From positions 1 to 6,341 of the forward strand of contig JAQXIB010000237.1 of NCBI GenBank assembly GCA_029007575.1: DNA of 6,341 nt, given 5' to 3'. The notes beneath the pieces were generated by a model, which made no database searches, was not told where the DNA came from, and worked only from the letters and a program-made list of their open reading frames with translations. The position numbers were made by a program, and so were the translations under genes. The DNA is from Clostridiales bacterium (GTDB lineage: Bacteria > Bacillota > Clostridia > Oscillospirales > Ruminococcaceae). This document shows positions 5,258-6,341 of this stretch, piece by piece; the first letter of the stretch is position 1, and each line of letters begins with the position of its first letter.

Positions 5258-5321
5258 CTTGTTGTTTTGATGCTTTTGTCTTGCAACAGAACACAGCGGA
5301 ACTTCTTTTGGCATGATTCTC

Positions 5322-5350
5322 TTGATTGCAAAAGGGAAGTGTGCTATGCT
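5322..5350 (+). promoter_or_regulatory. Candidate promoter of the COG3910-like ATPase and EamA genes
   Basis: TTGATT (5322-5327) and TATGCT (5345-5350) are 17 nt apart, four of six matches each. The predicted start (about 5357) lies upstream of the GGGAGGG ribosome site. No terminator was recognised between the oxidoreductase stop (5257) and here, so the genes may also be read from upstream. Confidence 0.5.
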
Positions 5351-5382
5351 ATGGAAAGAAGAACGCTGCGGGAGGGATGGCT

Positions 5383-6123
5383 ATGCTGGATGAGTTGTAC
5401 TTGTCCAAGGTGCGTTTCACGGACAAAGAGCAAATTTCGGGATATCTTCAAAATTTACCGGTAGTAGCTTATCTGGATGAACTCAACTTTTGCAAGCCGG
5501 TCACTTTTCTGGTCGGGGAAAACGGTACCGGAAAATCTACCTTAATTGAGGCGCTGGCAGTGAAGTGCGGCTTTAACCCCGAGGGCGGGACAAAAAACTT
5601 CCGGTTTGCGACCAATGAAACCCATTCCGAACTCTATCGGTATTTAAAGATTACGCGCGGATACAAGCGGGAGCGGGACGGATTTTTTCTGCGCGCGGAG
5701 AGCTTTTACAATGCGGCGAGCTATATTGAGGAGCTGGACGAAATACCGGCATCTTCCCCGAAGATTCGAGAGTCTTATGGCGGAGAATCACTGCACCGCC
5801 AATCCCACGGGGAGAGCTTTATGTCATTGGCGCTGCATCGATTCGGCGGACAAGGCTTGTATATTCTGGACGAGCCGGAGGCGGCGCTTTCTCCCGCCAG
5901 GCAGATGGCGCTGCTGTCCAGAATACATCAATTGGTCAAGCAGGATTCTCAGTTTATCATTGCCACTCATTCGCCGATATTGATGGCATATCCCGACGCG
6001 GATATTTACAGCCTGAGCGGCGAAGGAATCCGGGTGACGCCTTATCAGGATACCGAGCATTATCGGCTCATGAAGCAATTTTTGGATCATCCGGACAGCA
6101 TGCTGCGTTACTTGTTGGATTAG
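5383..6123 (+). CDS. AAA/ABC-type ATPase, COG3910-like, unknown role
   Basis: This 246-residue soluble ATPase has all motifs of an ABC-like nucleotide-binding fold: Walker A GENGTGKST (45-53, K51), a signature-like QSHGES (140-145) in place of LSGGQ, Walker B LYILDEPE (159-166) with D163 and E164, a D-loop-like AALSP (167-171), and switch histidine H196 in IIATHSP. This set, with the SHGES variant, is typical of the predicted ATPases of COG3910 (AAA_21 group). They are not transporter subunits with a known permease. The protein is too short to hold the long coiled coils of SMC or RecF proteins. The start at ATG 5383 is preferred because GGAGG (5371-5375) is 7 nt upstream; the ATG at 5377 directly touches the ribosome site, and an in-frame ATG at 5326 overlaps the promoter. 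The EamA gene follows after 17 nt, so they are probably one operon. Cellular role is unknown. Confidence 0.88.
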   Translation: MLDELYLSKVRFTDKEQISGYLQNLPVVAYLDELNFCKPVTFLVGENGTGKSTLIEALAVKCGFNPEGGTKNFRFATNETHSELYRYLKITRGYKRERDGFFLRAESFYNAASYIEELDEIPASSPKIRESYGGESLHRQSHGESFMSLALHRFGGQGLYILDEPEAALSPARQMALLSRIHQLVKQDSQFIIATHSPILMAYPDADIYSLSGEGIRVTPYQDTEHYRLMKQFLDHPDSMLRYLLD

Positions 6124-6140
6124 ACAGAGGTGTAAACATC

Positions 6141-6341
6141 ATGTGGGTATTATATGCATTCGGTTCGGCGTTTTTCGGCGGCATCACGTCGATCCTGGCA
6201 AAGTGCGGCATTAAGCAGACCGATTCCAATGTTGCCACCGCGATCCGAACGATTGTCGTATGGATTTTTGCCTGGCTGATGGTGTTCCTGGTCGGTTCTC
6301 ACCAAGAAATCGCAAACGTTGACATGAAATCATGGGTGTTT
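6141..6341 (+). CDS. EamA/DMT-family membrane protein, 5' part only
   Basis: The first 67 codons of an integral membrane protein run off the right edge. It begins MWVLYAFGSAFFGGITSIL, a first membrane helix (about 2-20) with the Gly/Ala/Ser-rich pattern of EamA (drug/metabolite transporter) proteins. AKCGIKQTDSNVATAIRT follows, then a second helix, IVVWIFAWLMVFLVGS (about 40-55). The opening strongly resembles the half-size, about 140-residue single-EamA proteins (COG2510-like) that work as dimers, but the length cannot be checked here. Substrate is unknown. AGAGGTG (6126-6132) lies 8 nt before the ATG. It follows the ATPase gene by 17 nt and is probably in its operon. Confidence 0.85.
   Translation, partial: MWVLYAFGSAFFGGITSILAKCGIKQTDSNVATAIRTIVVWIFAWLMVFLVGSHQEIANVDMKSWVF

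Noticed and set aside
5258..5290. Possible terminator after the oxidoreductase gene (TTGTTG with CAACAG)
   Set aside because: Six weak pairs, an 18-nt loop and no following T-run.
5326..5382. Longer N-terminus for the COG3910-like ATPase
   Set aside because: It overlaps the likely promoter and has no ribosome site, whereas ATG 5383 has GGAGG at 7 nt.

Overview
The window looks like a chromosomal stretch from an anaerobic, low-to-moderate GC Firmicute, most likely a gut-type clostridium (Oscillospiraceae-like). The evidence is the GAGGTGA-type Shine-Dalgarno sites, the near-consensus sigma-A promoters, the PduL phosphotransacylase, small XRE regulators with a PYxRKK tail, and half-size EamA-type and AAA proteins of clostridial style. 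The assignment is by family resemblance from memory, not by a search.

Layout. At the left edge, on the minus strand, is the 5' part of a sugar O-acetyltransferase gene (1-266) with its own promoter. A divergent promoter (389-417) leads through a hairpin-rich leader to a tRNA-Leu(CAG) gene with encoded CCA (537-623), which is followed by a perfect 15-bp stem terminator. Next, on the minus strand, is pduL (786-1367) with a clean promoter and a 3' hairpin. A structured, apparently switchable leader (about 1574-1682) precedes a P-loop ATPase of PRK06851 type (1699-2793) whose second, duplicated P-loop has decayed.

The most distinctive region is 2806-3693. Two tandem paralogous XRE-type DNA-binding proteins (minus strand) are divergent from a small 82-residue protein with a Gly-rich linker and an RHDFG C-terminus (plus strand). 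The shared intergenic region carries a perfect 18-bp inverted repeat made of two dyads (AACGG-n5-CCGTT twice), and the -35 box of the forward promoter lies exactly between them. This looks like a compact autoregulated switch. One of the two regulators has only about 25% GC, the other about 36%, against roughly 50% in the neighbours.

To the right are an FAD-dependent oxidoreductase fused to a C-terminal Rieske [2Fe-2S] domain (3818-5257), and then a promoter driving a COG3910-like ABC/AAA ATPase (5383-6123) and the start of an EamA-family membrane protein (6141 to the edge), probably one operon. No transposase, CRISPR array, rRNA or phage structural gene is visible.
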